Numbered from the stretch's first letter, positions 52,084 to 61,647 are shown. The stretch is 64,000 bases of DNA from Marivita sp965656765 (GCF_965656765.1 NZ_CBFHLV010000012.1:1-64000); one strand, 5' to 3'. Notes: generated by a model not told the origin, from the sequence alone. Numbers and translations: made by a program.

Positions 52084-53404
52084 CACGGCCATAGCGCCGC
52101 AAAGCATCACCAACCGGCGCGTTCTGAACATCGCGCTGCCGATTGTGCTGTCCAATGTGACGATCCCGATCTTGGGCGCGGTGGACACGGGCGTCGTCGG
52201 CCAGATGGGCGAAGCCGCCCCAATCGGTGCGGTTGGTCTGGGCGCGATCGTCCTGTCGGCTCTTTACTGGGTGTTCGGCTTTTTGCGCATGGGCACCACC
52301 GGGCTGGCTGCACAGGCACTGGGACAGGGCGATCGCGCCGAGGTCGCGGCGCTGCTCACCCGTGCCCTGATGATCGGCTTCATCGCCGGATCTTTGATTA
52401 TCATATTGCAAAGCCCATTGATCTGGGCGTCCTTTTACCTCGCCCCGGCCAGCGATGAGGTGGAAACACTGGCCAGCGGGTATATGGCGATCCGGATCTG
52501 GTCGGCCCCGGCAGCTATCGCGATCATTGGCATCACGGGTTGGCTCATCGCGCAGGAACGCACCCGTGCTGTATTGGTGCTTCAGTTCTGGATGAACGGG
52601 GTCAATGTCGCGCTGAATTTCCTGTTTGTGCTGGGCTTTGACTGGGGCGTGAACGGTGTGGCCTTTGCGACCTTCCTCGCCGAATGGAGCGGGCTGGCGA
52701 TGGGACTTTATCTGTGCCGCGCTGCCTTCAAAGTGCCCGATTGGCGCAACTGGGCGCGGGTCTTTGAGCGCGCCAAACTGGTCCGCATGGCACAGGTCAA
52801 TTCCGATATCCTGATCCGGTCGCTGCTGCTCGAGGCGATTTTCTTGTCCTTCATATTCCTTGCTGCTGATTTCGGAGATGTGACGCTGGCGGCCAATCAG
52901 GTGCTGTTGCAGTTCCTCTATATCACCGCCTATGCGCTGGATGGCTTCGCGTTTGCTGCTGAAACGCTTGTCGGGCAAGCAGCAGGTGCAAAGGCCCGTG
53001 CAACTCTGCGCCGTGCAGCTTTGGTGGTGAGCAGGCTGGCGCTGGCCAGCGCGTTCTTGCTTGGCCTGGGATTCTGGCTCTTTGGTGCGCCATTGGTTGA
53101 TCTGATGGCCAAGAACACCGACGTGCAAAGCGCTGCGCGCACCTATCTGGCATGGATGGCACTGGCCCCGGTGCTGGCGGTGGGGTCGTTCCTGCTGGAC
53201 GGCATCTTTGTCGGAGCGACGCGCACAGCAGATATGCGCAACATGATGGTGCTCTCTGCCGCCATCTATGCGACCGCCGCACTTGTGTTGGTGCCGACCT
53301 ATGGCAATCACGGCTTGTGGGCGGCGCTGCTGATCTCATTCGTGGCACGCGGCCTTACTCTTGGCGCACGCTATCCGGCGCTTGAAAGGGCGGTTGAGGA
53401 TTAA
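52076..53404 (+). CDS. MATE-family multidrug exporter (GTG start)
   Basis: The 442-residue protein has about twelve hydrophobic helices. Motifs include PIVLSNVTIPILGAVDTGVVGQMG and LGAIVLSALYWVFGFLRMGTTGLAAQALG near the start, and FDWGVNGVAFATFLAEWSG in the middle, all typical of DinF-like MATE exporters. The GTG start at 52076 overlaps the thioesterase gene by 8 bp, so they are co-translated. Confidence 0.92.
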   Translation: MTDTAIAPQSITNRRVLNIALPIVLSNVTIPILGAVDTGVVGQMGEAAPIGAVGLGAIVLSALYWVFGFLRMGTTGLAAQALGQGDRAEVAALLTRALMIGFIAGSLIIILQSPLIWASFYLAPASDEVETLASGYMAIRIWSAPAAIAIIGITGWLIAQERTRAVLVLQFWMNGVNVALNFLFVLGFDWGVNGVAFATFLAEWSGLAMGLYLCRAAFKVPDWRNWARVFERAKLVRMAQVNSDILIRSLLLEAIFLSFIFLAADFGDVTLAANQVLLQFLYITAYALDGFAFAAETLVGQAAGAKARATLRRAALVVSRLALASAFLLGLGFWLFGAPLVDLMAKNTDVQSAARTYLAWMALAPVLAVGSFLLDGIFVGATRTADMRNMMVLSAAIYATAALVLVPTYGNHGLWAALLISFVARGLTLGARYPALERAVED

Positions 53405-53541
53405 GCAGCCAAAATGCTGATTTGATGGTTTGGTATGGCTTCCAAAACGTCGCCCGAAAGCCTCTATTCAAAGGCGCTTGCCCTTGCTCATCCCGCACCA
53501 CCCCGCTACCTGTGTCGCGTTCGACAAGAGAGGCGCGCGCG

Positions 53542-54762
53542 ATGAACGATCTATTCAACAGTTTCATGACCGGTCCTGACGAAAAAGGCCGCTTTGGCAT
53601 TTTCGGTGGGCGGTTCGTGTCCGAAACCCTGATGCCGCTCATCCTTGAACTGGAAGAGCAGTACGAGCGCGCCAAGACCGACGACAGTTTCTGGTCTGAA
53701 ATGAACTTCCTCTGGAAGCACTATGTCGGCCGTCCGTCGCCGCTTTATCACGCCGAACGCCTGAGCGAACGCTTGGGTGGTGCGAAAATCTACATGAAGC
53801 GCGACGAGCTGAACCACACCGGCGCGCACAAGATCAACAACGTGCTGGGCCAGATCATCCTTGCCCGCCGCATGGGCAAAACCCGCATCATCGCGGAAAC
53901 TGGCGCGGGCCAGCACGGTGTGGCAACCGCCACGGTCTGTGCCAAGTTCGGTCTAAAATGCGTCGTCTACATGGGCGCACATGACGTCGAACGCCAGGCT
54001 CCCAACGTGTTCCGCATGCGTCTTCTTGGTGCCGAAGTGATCCCGGTCACATCCGGCCGCGGCACGCTGAAGGACGCGATGAACGACGCGCTGCGCGATT
54101 GGGTCACCAATGTGCGCGACACGTTCTATTGCATCGGCACCGTCGCTGGTCCGCACCCGTACCCGGCGATGGTTCGCGATTTTCAGGCCATCATCGGCAA
54201 GGAAACCCGCGACCAGATGCACGAGGCCGAGGGCCGTCTGCCGGATACCATCATCGCGGCCATCGGTGGCGGGTCAAACGCAATGGGCCTGTTTTATCCG
54301 TTCCTCGACGATAAAGAGGTCGACATTATTGGCGTCGAAGCAGGCGGCAAAGGTGTGAACGCCAAAATGGAGCATTGCGCTTCACTTACTGGCGGACGCC
54401 CCGGCGTGCTGCATGGCAACCGGACATATCTCTTGCAAGACGACGATGGCCAGATCCTTGAAGGGTTCAGCATTTCGGCAGGACTCGACTATCCAGGCAT
54501 CGGACCAGAACACGCATGGCTGCACGAAATTGGTCGTGCGCAATATGTGTCGATCACCGACAAAGAAGCGCTTGAGGCGTTCCAGCTGTGTTGTGAGATG
54601 GAGGGCATTATCCCGGCGCTCGAACCCAGCCACGCGCTTGCCCATGTGATGAAGATCGCGCCGGACCTTCCCAAGGATCACATCATCTGCATGAACATGT
54701 GCGGACGCGGCGATAAGGACATCTTTACCGTCGCCAAACACCTCGGATTCGATATGGGCTAA
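53542..54762 (+). CDS. trpB: Tryptophan synthase beta chain
   Basis: The 406-residue enzyme condenses indole with serine using PLP. It has the Schiff-base region KRDELNHTGAHKINNVLGQ, ETGAGQHGVATATVCAKFG and the phosphate-binding GGGSNAMGLF. Neither trpF nor trpA is in this window. The ATG at 53542 (MNDLFNSFMTG) is the family start. Confidence 0.97.
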   Translation: MNDLFNSFMTGPDEKGRFGIFGGRFVSETLMPLILELEEQYERAKTDDSFWSEMNFLWKHYVGRPSPLYHAERLSERLGGAKIYMKRDELNHTGAHKINNVLGQIILARRMGKTRIIAETGAGQHGVATATVCAKFGLKCVVYMGAHDVERQAPNVFRMRLLGAEVIPVTSGRGTLKDAMNDALRDWVTNVRDTFYCIGTVAGPHPYPAMVRDFQAIIGKETRDQMHEAEGRLPDTIIAAIGGGSNAMGLFYPFLDDKEVDIIGVEAGGKGVNAKMEHCASLTGGRPGVLHGNRTYLLQDDDGQILEGFSISAGLDYPGIGPEHAWLHEIGRAQYVSITDKEALEAFQLCCEMEGIIPALEPSHALAHVMKIAPDLPKDHIICMNMCGRGDKDIFTVAKHLGFDMG

Positions 54763-54801
54763 ACGCGCATCGCATAAACCTTCGGTCTAATCCCTAATTT
54801 C

Positions 54802-54842
54802 AAACCCCTTGTGCCTTTGGTTCGAGGGGTTTTTTGTTGGGC
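54802..54842 (+). terminator. Terminator of trpB
   Basis: AAACCCCT (54802-54809) pairs with AGGGGTTT (54835-54842), and the T-run continues to 54845. The loop is long (25 bases) and may itself fold. Confidence 0.85.
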
Positions 54843-54861
54843 TCGAACCGCAAGGGTCCGC

Positions 54862-54915
54862 CTAAACCATGGTTTAGACGCATGGAGCGGCGGTTTATGG
54901 ACCCCTCCCTAAACC
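54862..54915. promoter_or_regulatory. Repeated TAAACC/GGTTTA operators before the poly-Asp PepSY gene
   Basis: CTAAACCATGGTTTAG is a perfect 16-bp palindrome at 54862-54877. A second inverted pair, GGTTTA (54892-54897) and TAAACC (54910-54915), follows 30 bp later. The pairs lie 90-140 bp before the start codon of the PepSY gene. They look like tandem operator sites for a dimeric regulator. Confidence 0.55.
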
Positions 54916-55003
54916 GTCTGCAAATATCATCGCGACATCCAAGGGGTCAGTGTTGTTGGTGTCTGCAGCATGGCAGGCCCAATGGACACGAAAGGACTTA
55001 ACC

Positions 55004-55813
55004 GTGAAAAAGACAGTGATGACCGCCGTATTCGCCACACTGACAGGCACCATGGTGTTTGCACAATCCGCCACCGATCAGATCGTCAATGACCTGAAAG
55101 GGCAGGGGTTTGATCGCATCGAGATCGACAATGGTATCGACCAGATCAAAGCCGAAGCGATCCGCGGCACCCAAAAGCTCGAAGTGGTGTATGACCGCGC
55201 CACCGGCAACATCCTCAAGCAAGAGGTCGAACGCGTCGACTCAGACGACGATACGCGCCCCGGTATCGAAATCCGCAACCGCGACCGGAACTTTGTTGAT
55301 GTTGCCCGCGGGTCGGACAATTCCGGCCTCGGAACTGGAGTGGTCTCTACAAACCTGCCCGATGGATACACCGACACGGATCAGCTTGTCAGCGATCTTC
55401 AGGCGCAGGGTTTCACCCGGATCGAGGTCAAAAATGGTCTGACCCAAACCAAGGTCGAAGCCGTCCGTGGTACCGAAAAAGTCGAGACAGTGTTTGATCG
55501 GGCTACAGGTGCCGTGATCGAGCAAGAGATTGAACGCGTCGATTCTGACGATGACACCGCCCCCGGCGTATCCATTCGCGACCGCAATCGCGATTTTGCA
55601 GATGTTGGTCGCTCTGATGATGACGACGATGACGATGATCGTCGTGGGGGCCGGGACGATGATGATGACGATGACCACCGTGGCGGCCGCGACGATGACG
55701 ATGATGACGATCGGGATGATGACCGCGACGATGACGATGACGATGACGACGACGATGATGATGACAAAGACAGTGACGATGATGACGACGATGATGATAA
55801 TGACGACGACTGA
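55004..55813 (+). CDS. Exported protein with two PepSY-like repeats and a poly-aspartate tail
   Basis: From GTG at 55004 (AAAGGA site) the product has 269 residues. It has a signal peptide (MTAVFATLTGTMVFAQ), then two similar repeats that each run from a TDQ(I/L)V-DL-QGF-RIE box to VERVDSDDDT or IERVDSDDDT (residues ~21-80 and ~125-183). The tail from about residue 203 is nearly all Asp with Arg/Gly breaks. PepSY-like domains act as inhibitors or binders in the envelope, and the tail is likely to bind Ca2+ or other cations. It leads a three-gene cassette. Confidence 0.7.
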   Translation: MKKTVMTAVFATLTGTMVFAQSATDQIVNDLKGQGFDRIEIDNGIDQIKAEAIRGTQKLEVVYDRATGNILKQEVERVDSDDDTRPGIEIRNRDRNFVDVARGSDNSGLGTGVVSTNLPDGYTDTDQLVSDLQAQGFTRIEVKNGLTQTKVEAVRGTEKVETVFDRATGAVIEQEIERVDSDDDTAPGVSIRDRNRDFADVGRSDDDDDDDDRRGGRDDDDDDDHRGGRDDDDDDDRDDDRDDDDDDDDDDDDDKDSDDDDDDDDNDDD

Positions 55814-55877
55814 TACGTCTGATACCTAACTGGAAGAGGGGTCCGCCGCATTGGTGGGTCCCTCTTGGAGACTGAGA

Positions 55878-56354
55878 ATGAAACGAAGACAGGTTCTGGC
55901 AAGCCTCTTGGCGACTGCCGCTTTTCCAGCGACGGCTTTTGCCCAGACAGCCCAAGATCAAGTGATCGACCAGTTAAAACGGCAAGGGTACCATAGGATC
56001 ACCATTGGCCGCACTCTGCTTGGCCGGACACGGATCGTGGCCACAGGCGGGCGGGGACGTCGTGAAATCATTCTTAACCCATCGACCGGGGCAATCCTGC
56101 GCGACTATGTCGACCGCTCGGACAGCGATGACGACGCCGACGACCGTCGCGATGACAACCTTAACGACGACCAAGACGATGATCGCGACGACAACCGTGA
56201 TGATGATCGCGATGATGGCCAAGACGACGATCGCGATGACGACCGGGATGATGACCGAGATGACGATCGCGACGATGACAGTGATGACGACAACGATGAC
56301 GACAGCGGTGGGGATGACGACGACAGCGGCGGCGGGGATGACGATGACGATTGA
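55878..56354 (+). CDS. Second exported PepSY-like protein with Asp-rich tail
   Basis: The 158-residue protein starts MKRRQVLASLL, a Tat- or Sec-like leader ending near AFAQ. It has one PepSY-like repeat (DQVIDQLKRQGYHRITIGR, then EIILNPSTGAILRDYVDRSDSDDD) and an Asp/Arg tail of about 70 residues. It resembles a half-size copy of the upstream protein, 64 bp away. The low-complexity tail makes reverse-strand ORFs here artefacts. Confidence 0.65.
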   Translation: MKRRQVLASLLATAAFPATAFAQTAQDQVIDQLKRQGYHRITIGRTLLGRTRIVATGGRGRREIILNPSTGAILRDYVDRSDSDDDADDRRDDNLNDDQDDDRDDNRDDDRDDGQDDDRDDDRDDDRDDDRDDDSDDDNDDDSGGDDDDSGGGDDDDD

Positions 56355-56384
56355 TCGGTCCCCCCATTCGGCATCGGCCGTCCT

Positions 56385-56915
56385 GTGAAGGTTTGGTTGA
56401 TCCTAATCCCGCTCGGGGTGCTGCAGTTCGCCAGCGGTCTGTTCCTGTTGTGGGATATCCTAGGCACTGTCCTTGGTCTTGCGTCGTCACCGATTGCGTG
56501 GGTGTATTACGAACTGGCGCAGATTGGTGCCGTGATCGGTCTGATCCTTGGAATGGTGGTCAGCGCAACCCTTATGGTGCGATCGCTTCGCCGCCAACGC
56601 GCAGCAGAGCAAAGCCTGCGCCTTGCCTCAGGGGCCTTTATGGACGTACTGGAAGAACGTTTTTCAGATTGGGAACTGACTCCCGCTGAACGGGATGTGG
56701 CACTGTTTTCAATCAAGGGCCTGAGCACGGCCGACATTGCGGGCTTGCGCAATACCTCTGAAGGCACGGTCAAGGCGCAAACCAACGCGATTTATCGCAA
56801 GGCTGGGGTGTCGGGCCGCCCACAATTGCTCAGCCTCTTTATCGACGAATTGATGACCGATCCCATTGCTTTGCCGAAGCCAGAGCCGATGCCCCAAATC
56901 GAAAAGGCGTCGTGA
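56385..56915 (+). CDS. Membrane-anchored LuxR-type HTH regulator
   Basis: The 176-residue protein (GTG at 56385) has two membrane helices (WLILIPLGVLQFASGLFLLW and AQIGAVIGLILGMVVSATLM). A LuxR/GerE helix-turn-helix follows at the C-terminus: LTPAERDVALFSIKGLSTADIAGLRNTSEGTVKAQTNAIYRKAGV. There is no receiver domain, so it probably senses at the membrane. It starts 30 bp after the second PepSY gene, so the three may form a sensing unit. Confidence 0.8.
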   Translation: MKVWLILIPLGVLQFASGLFLLWDILGTVLGLASSPIAWVYYELAQIGAVIGLILGMVVSATLMVRSLRRQRAAEQSLRLASGAFMDVLEERFSDWELTPAERDVALFSIKGLSTADIAGLRNTSEGTVKAQTNAIYRKAGVSGRPQLLSLFIDELMTDPIALPKPEPMPQIEKAS

Positions 56916-56921
56916 ACGGGG

Positions 56922-57305
56922 TCAGGCCTCGGACGCCTTGATGTCATACTGCTCAAGCACACGCATCGGCACAATGTCCAACGCGCGCTTGTGCGTGGCC
57001 GCAAGATTGACCATCGGCGCGCAGCCTTCATCATGCGCTTGCAGGAACCGTGATGCACATAGGCACCATTGATCCCCGGGCTTCAGCCCGGGAAAGCGAA
57101 ACTGCGGCACCGGCGTGCTCAGATCATTGCCGACGTATTTGGAATAAGCGAGGAACTCTGCAGTCATCACAGCGCAGACCGTATGGCTTCCCTGATCGGC
57201 GGCGCATGTGTTGCAATGACCATCCCGGAAAAACCCAGTGAGCGGGTCAGTCGAGCATTGCTCCAACGGGTCACCCATCACGTTGATTGCGTCTTCTGGT
57301 TCCAT
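56922..57305 (-). CDS. DUF2237-family protein
   Basis: The 127-residue protein has the full signature: NVMGDPLEQCSTDPLTGFFRDGHCNTCAADQGSHTVCAVMT, then GNDLSTPVPQFRFPGLKPGDQWCLCASRFLQAH. The Cys and His spacing suggests metal or disulfide use, but no function is known. The start at 57305 removes a long unrelated extension. It is convergent with the LuxR gene. Confidence 0.88.
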   Translation of the reverse strand: MEPEDAINVMGDPLEQCSTDPLTGFFRDGHCNTCAADQGSHTVCAVMTAEFLAYSKYVGNDLSTPVPQFRFPGLKPGDQWCLCASRFLQAHDEGCAPMVNLAATHKRALDIVPMRVLEQYDIKASEA

Positions 57306-57340
57306 TCTGGCCTCCTGTGATGCGGTGGTTTCAACGAAAC

Positions 57341-58378
57341 CTAGGTGGGATGGTCCGCCCAATCCACCCAGCGGCCATGAAAATCTGCACGACCAAAGCT
57401 GATGTGATGATCGCCGGGCCAAAGCCGTGCGGTGACAGCGGCCCCTTGGGTCTTGGAATCTGCCTCCATCCGCAGCCATGCTAGCGGGGTTTCGGGCGTG
57501 GCCTTTGCGCCCGCCGCTTCGATCAGGGCGGTGCCTTTGATTTTGCGGTCGGTCGGGAAATATTGCCATGCCACAGTGTGAAAGATCAGGTGCATCTGCC
57601 CGGTTGGTGCGGATGTCAGGCGTTTTTCGAGCCAATCAACTGCATCCGCGCAATCCACCTCTGCCATGCACGCCTTGATCGCCGCGTCGGTCAGCGCAAG
57701 TCGGTGATCCTGATCGGCCCACAGATAGGCACGCAGGCGCAGTGCATGGCCCGGATCATGTGGGTCCAGTGGATTGAGGTCGACACCCCGCCTGTCCGTC
57801 ACTTCAAAAGGTGCATTCACCGGGGCAGGCCCTGCCCAGTCTGGCTTTAGCGTCAAAGTAGGCTCCCGCGGCCCACGCTGCGTCGCGCCGACATTCAGCG
57901 GGTAATGGTCGAACATCAGGTTCAGACCAGCACTTGCACCCAATTCCGAAAGGTAGACCCTCGGCACATCAGTTCGATGCACCAAAGCATGTGCGCCTGC
58001 GACCAACACAGCTGACCTGCGCACTTCGTTGGTCTGCGGCGGCGACGTGATCCAGTCGATCAAGAATGCTTCATGCTCTGCCAAAGCATCGCTTAACGCC
58101 GACTTGAGATGACCGTCAGATACCACATGCGGTGGATAGGCCGCGATCAACGTGGCGTCTGCCTTAGTAAGAACCAAAGCGTGCAGGCCCGACGCCAATC
58201 GAAGCGGCAGGGAATGTCCCTTGGGGCCGATATCTCCGTCAAATCCCTGTAAAGCCATGTCGAGAGCCGACCCAACCGGCCAAATCTCGGCCAGCATGGG
58301 CAACATCCGCGCCATGAATGGAGAGTCGAGGGCGGCACAATGACCAGCCTGATCGTAGAGCGCCTGCGAAAGCGTCAC
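57341..58378 (-). CDS. DUF2332-family protein
   Basis: The 345-residue protein has LSELGASAGLNLMFDHYPL and IFHTVAWQYFP, landmarks of DUF2332, and a helical N-terminal part. I know of no function for the family. It overlaps pth by 4 bp (ATGA), so it is co-translated with it. Confidence 0.85.
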   Translation of the reverse strand: MTLSQALYDQAGHCAALDSPFMARMLPMLAEIWPVGSALDMALQGFDGDIGPKGHSLPLRLASGLHALVLTKADATLIAAYPPHVVSDGHLKSALSDALAEHEAFLIDWITSPPQTNEVRRSAVLVAGAHALVHRTDVPRVYLSELGASAGLNLMFDHYPLNVGATQRGPREPTLTLKPDWAGPAPVNAPFEVTDRRGVDLNPLDPHDPGHALRLRAYLWADQDHRLALTDAAIKACMAEVDCADAVDWLEKRLTSAPTGQMHLIFHTVAWQYFPTDRKIKGTALIEAAGAKATPETPLAWLRMEADSKTQGAAVTARLWPGDHHISFGRADFHGRWVDWADHPT

Positions 58379-59070
58379 CGAAACCGGTCCACCAGTTTTT
58401 GCAACGGGTTGCGGGTGTCCGGGTCTGGCTTTGTCGCGGGTTCTGGTTCGGGCTTTGGCACATCCGCCTTTTTCGCTTTGGCTGGCGATGTGGACGACCG
58501 CGGCGGGGACACTCTTAGGGCCACCGCATTCATGAACTTGCCGGCATCGCCATCCGCCAAATGCGGCGCACCATCCGCGATCCCGCGCAGCAGATCATCC
58601 AGCCAATCGTCATCCGCTTTGGGGAAATCATGCAGCACATAGCCTGCCACAGCATCCTTGTGGCCGGGATGCCCGATCCCCAACCGTACACGACCATAGG
58701 CGTCCCCGATATGTCCGTGGATCGACCGCAAGCCATTATGCCCCGCATGCCCGCCGCCCTGTTTGACGCGGCATTTGCCGGGGGCGAGGTCCAGCTCATC
58801 ATGGAAAACGGTCACATCACCGGGTTCGAGTTTATAGAACTGCATCGCTGCCTGCACCGACTGGCCGGACCGGTTCATGAACGTGCCGGGCTTGAGCAGC
58901 AGCACCTTGTCGGCACCCAAACGCCCTTCTGTTACCTCGCCCTGAAACTTGGATTTCCAAGGGGCAAAGCCATGATCGGACGCGATCTGATCCATCGCCA
59001 TAAAGCCGATATTGTGCCGGTTCCGCGCGTATTTCGCGCCGGGATTTCCCAGACCCACAAATAGTTTCAT
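58375..59070 (-). CDS. pth: Peptidyl-tRNA hydrolase
   Basis: This enzyme frees tRNA from prematurely released peptidyl-tRNA. The 231-residue product has FVGLGNPGAKYARNRHNIGF (catalytic His), LLKPGTFMNRSGQSV, and KQGGGHAGHNGLRSI. A ~40-residue charged Pro/Lys tail follows the usual domain, as in many Rhodobacteraceae. Confidence 0.96.
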   Translation of the reverse strand: MKLFVGLGNPGAKYARNRHNIGFMAMDQIASDHGFAPWKSKFQGEVTEGRLGADKVLLLKPGTFMNRSGQSVQAAMQFYKLEPGDVTVFHDELDLAPGKCRVKQGGGHAGHNGLRSIHGHIGDAYGRVRLGIGHPGHKDAVAGYVLHDFPKADDDWLDDLLRGIADGAPHLADGDAGKFMNAVALRVSPPRSSTSPAKAKKADVPKPEPEPATKPDPDTRNPLQKLVDRFR

Positions 59071-59146
59071 CGCTGGTGGTGCTCCATCGTGTGACGCGCT
59101 TGTCCCTCTCTAGGCGAAACTGTTGCCAAGGGCAAAAGCCCGCTGG

Positions 59147-60403
59147 TCAAATCTGCGCCAAGACCAGCGATGAAATTGCTGAGATGCCCAACACCCAGCC
59201 AATCGGCAGATGTGCACGTAACAACAGGCTGGCCGACAATGCGATCAACACCAAGGCGGCCCAGTTCAGTGTGGCCAACTCCGGCACCCAAAGCCGCATG
59301 ATGCCGACTTGTGTTTCTGCCACCGTGCCGAACACCACATGCAAGGCAAACCAAAGCGACAGGTTCAGGATGACCCCCACAACCGCTGCCGTGATCGCAC
59401 GAAGTGCGCCGTTCAGGCGTGGCTGAGCAGAGATCCAATCGATGTATGGCGCACCAATAAAGATCCACAGAAAGCAGGGAACGAACGTCACCCATAGGGT
59501 CATCATCCCGCCGGCCACCGCTAACCCGTAACCGCCTTCACGAAATGCGGCCAAAGTGCCGACGAATTGCGTCACAAGGATCAACGGGCCGGGCGTTGTT
59601 TCGGCCAATCCCAATCCGTCCATCATCTCGGTCGGGGTCAGCCATCCGTATTGACCCACCACGTCCTGCGCCATGTAGGCCAGCACCGCGTATGCGCCGC
59701 CAAAGGTCACCACGGCAAGCTTGGAGAAGAAGAGAGCGATCTCGGTCAGGATGGTGCCACCGAAGAGTGCATCCACCACCAGCACTGGCAGGCCCCAGAT
59801 TGCCAGTCCCAAACCTATGATGGTCAGGCTACGGGTCGCGGATACCGATACGGGCGTCACCGTTTCCGTGTCCAACGCATGTGCCATGACAGCGCCGTAT
59901 AGCCCGGCGAGCAGAACGATGATCGGAAACGGCACAGCAAAGAAGAAGATCGCAACAAAGGCCACACCGGCCAGCACCCAATGCGCTGTCCCATCCAACG
60001 CGCGTTTTGAGACCTTGATAAGTGCCTCGACCACGATCACCACGGCCACCGCCTGTACCCCCAGAAACAGCGTGCTCACCAACGGCAGGTTGCCATAAGT
60101 CACATAAAGTAGCGCCAGTACAAAGATCACCGCCGCCCCGGGCAACACGAAGAGAAGCCCCGCGATGAGCCCGCCCAGAATGCCGTGCAACCGCCAACCA
60201 GCATAAGTCGCCAGCTGCATCGCCTCGGGTCCGGGCAGCAACATGCAAAAGCTCAGCGCATTCAGGAACTGTTTTTCTGTCAGCCAATCGCGCTCATCCA
60301 CCAACATCCGGTGCATCAATGCAATCTGCGCGGCTGGTCCGCCAAAGGAGAGCACGCCGATACGCAGGAAGGCCGAAACCAACTGTGGCAGGGTCGGTGA
60401 CAT
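59147..60403 (-). CDS. chrA: Chromate transporter (ChrA family)
   Basis: The 418-residue membrane protein has the two homologous halves of long ChrA. The first has VSAFLRIGVLSFGGPAAQIALMH and LNALSFCMLLPGPEAMQLATYAGW. The second has LAVVTFGGAYAVLAYMAQDVV and GLAETTPGPLILVTQFVG. It may export chromate or take up sulfate-like anions. It lies between rplY and pth, which are usually neighbours. Confidence 0.93.
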   Translation of the reverse strand: MSPTLPQLVSAFLRIGVLSFGGPAAQIALMHRMLVDERDWLTEKQFLNALSFCMLLPGPEAMQLATYAGWRLHGILGGLIAGLLFVLPGAAVIFVLALLYVTYGNLPLVSTLFLGVQAVAVVIVVEALIKVSKRALDGTAHWVLAGVAFVAIFFFAVPFPIIVLLAGLYGAVMAHALDTETVTPVSVSATRSLTIIGLGLAIWGLPVLVVDALFGGTILTEIALFFSKLAVVTFGGAYAVLAYMAQDVVGQYGWLTPTEMMDGLGLAETTPGPLILVTQFVGTLAAFREGGYGLAVAGGMMTLWVTFVPCFLWIFIGAPYIDWISAQPRLNGALRAITAAVVGVILNLSLWFALHVVFGTVAETQVGIMRLWVPELATLNWAALVLIALSASLLLRAHLPIGWVLGISAISSLVLAQI

Positions 60404-60462
60404 TCAGACGGTGTCTCTGATCAGCGTGTCAGGGGCATGACACTCTGACACTTAATGTCCCA

Positions 60463-61647
60463 TCATTCACAGGATTGCGCGTTGCGTTTTGCGGTCGCAA
60501 AGATCCAGTCAGGTTTGTAGCCGAAATGCGCTGTCAGGTTACCATGCCATGTCCAGCCATCGAATTCGCCGTCGTCATCCACATCGACCTGGATCAGGTT
60601 GTCCGTCGCCTCGCCCACACGCGCGGCATTGGCAAAATCGATCTTGGGGGGCACCCGTATGGCTTTCCCGCCTTTGCATTGCGTTTTGCTCAACACGTCT
60701 GACGCAGAGGAGGTTTTATCGCGGCGCACCACTGCGTCACCGTCGCAGGCAAACCGCCGCGTGGCAAAGATGTCAAAGGTCCGTCCTTCATCCACAATAT
60801 GGCTTTGCCCGGCACGCCACAGGCCAACATCGGCGTCCTGAAACATGTTCTGCACATTGGTATCGAGCGGCAACCCATGGCGACACCCCGATCCGGTGCT
60901 GCCGAACCATTCCCGGTCAACCTGGTTCTGGAAAAGGTGCCAGTCGCCAGAGCGATGGAATTCACTGGTGCGCGAGAAGGCGCGCGAGGCCGAGATCCAT
61001 GAATACTCGATGAGCCCTGCATTGCGCAGGATTTGGTGCGCATGGCCGCTGCCATAGGCGCCCGTTTTGTAGCCAGCAGAGTCCATGCGTGCTTTGACCA
61101 CTCGGAAATAGCGCGTCATCAGGTCGATGGTTTCGACATCGCCATCTGTAAAGTTGAAATCGACTCCGAAATAGATCGCACTGCCGCGCGGCTGGCCCAG
61201 CTCTTGTGCCTGAGAGATCGCTGCCTGCACATCAAGCTCGGCCTCTTGCTCCACACTGCGGCTGGCTCAGGTCCAGTTGCAATTGGCGTCGGGCAGGGCT
61301 TTGCCATCCCGATTCTGACCACGAAACTTGTTCGGCGTGTTGCTGTAATATTGGTAAACCGAAAGCACAGCAAAGCCCTTGGCGAACATCTGCGCAATCT
61401 CGCTATTGGGGTCGCTGGGCCGTCCCTGATTGATCAACCGCTTTTGCGTCAGTCCGTATTCCGGCTGATCACACCGCGCATAATAACGTCCGATCACCGT
61501 CACACCACGCTCTTTCAGGCGGTCCAGATAGGGGCGTGTGTCGTAGGCCGTGTCGATAATGGCCACGCGGGTTTCGGCGATTGCAGGTTGGACACTGACA
61601 AACGCAGTTAAAACCAAGGTGAAAGTGAGTGTAGCAAATCTGAACAC
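60463..61647 (-). pseudogene. DUF1906 (GH25-like, Rv2525c-type) exported protein interrupted by an in-frame TGA
   Basis: Two segments in the same frame, 61269-61647 and 60463-61266, make one ~394-residue protein separated by a TGA at 61267-61269 (WT-stop-ASRSVEQEAELD). The first part has a signal peptide (FATLTFTLVLTAFVSVQPAIA), then the DUF1906 start (VAIIDTAYDTRPYLDRLKERGVTVIGRYYARC). The second continues with YFGVDFNFTDGDVETIDLMTRYFR and YKTGAYGSGHAHQ. The frame is intact on both sides, so this is a single nonsense change, recent decay or a sequence error. The start is taken as GTG at 61647. Confidence 0.75.

Noticed and set aside
51947..53311. A 454-codon His/Gln-rich ORF antisense to the MATE gene
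   Set aside because: Composition typical of an antisense frame of a membrane protein gene; no recognisable domain.
55399..55961. Ser- and His-rich reverse-strand ORFs over the poly-Asp region
   Set aside because: They are the complement of GAT/GAC repeats; low complexity and no start signals.
61267..61269. TGA read as selenocysteine in the DUF1906 gene
   Set aside because: No known selenoprotein in this family and the position in relatives is not catalytic as far as I know; a nonsense change or sequence error is simpler.
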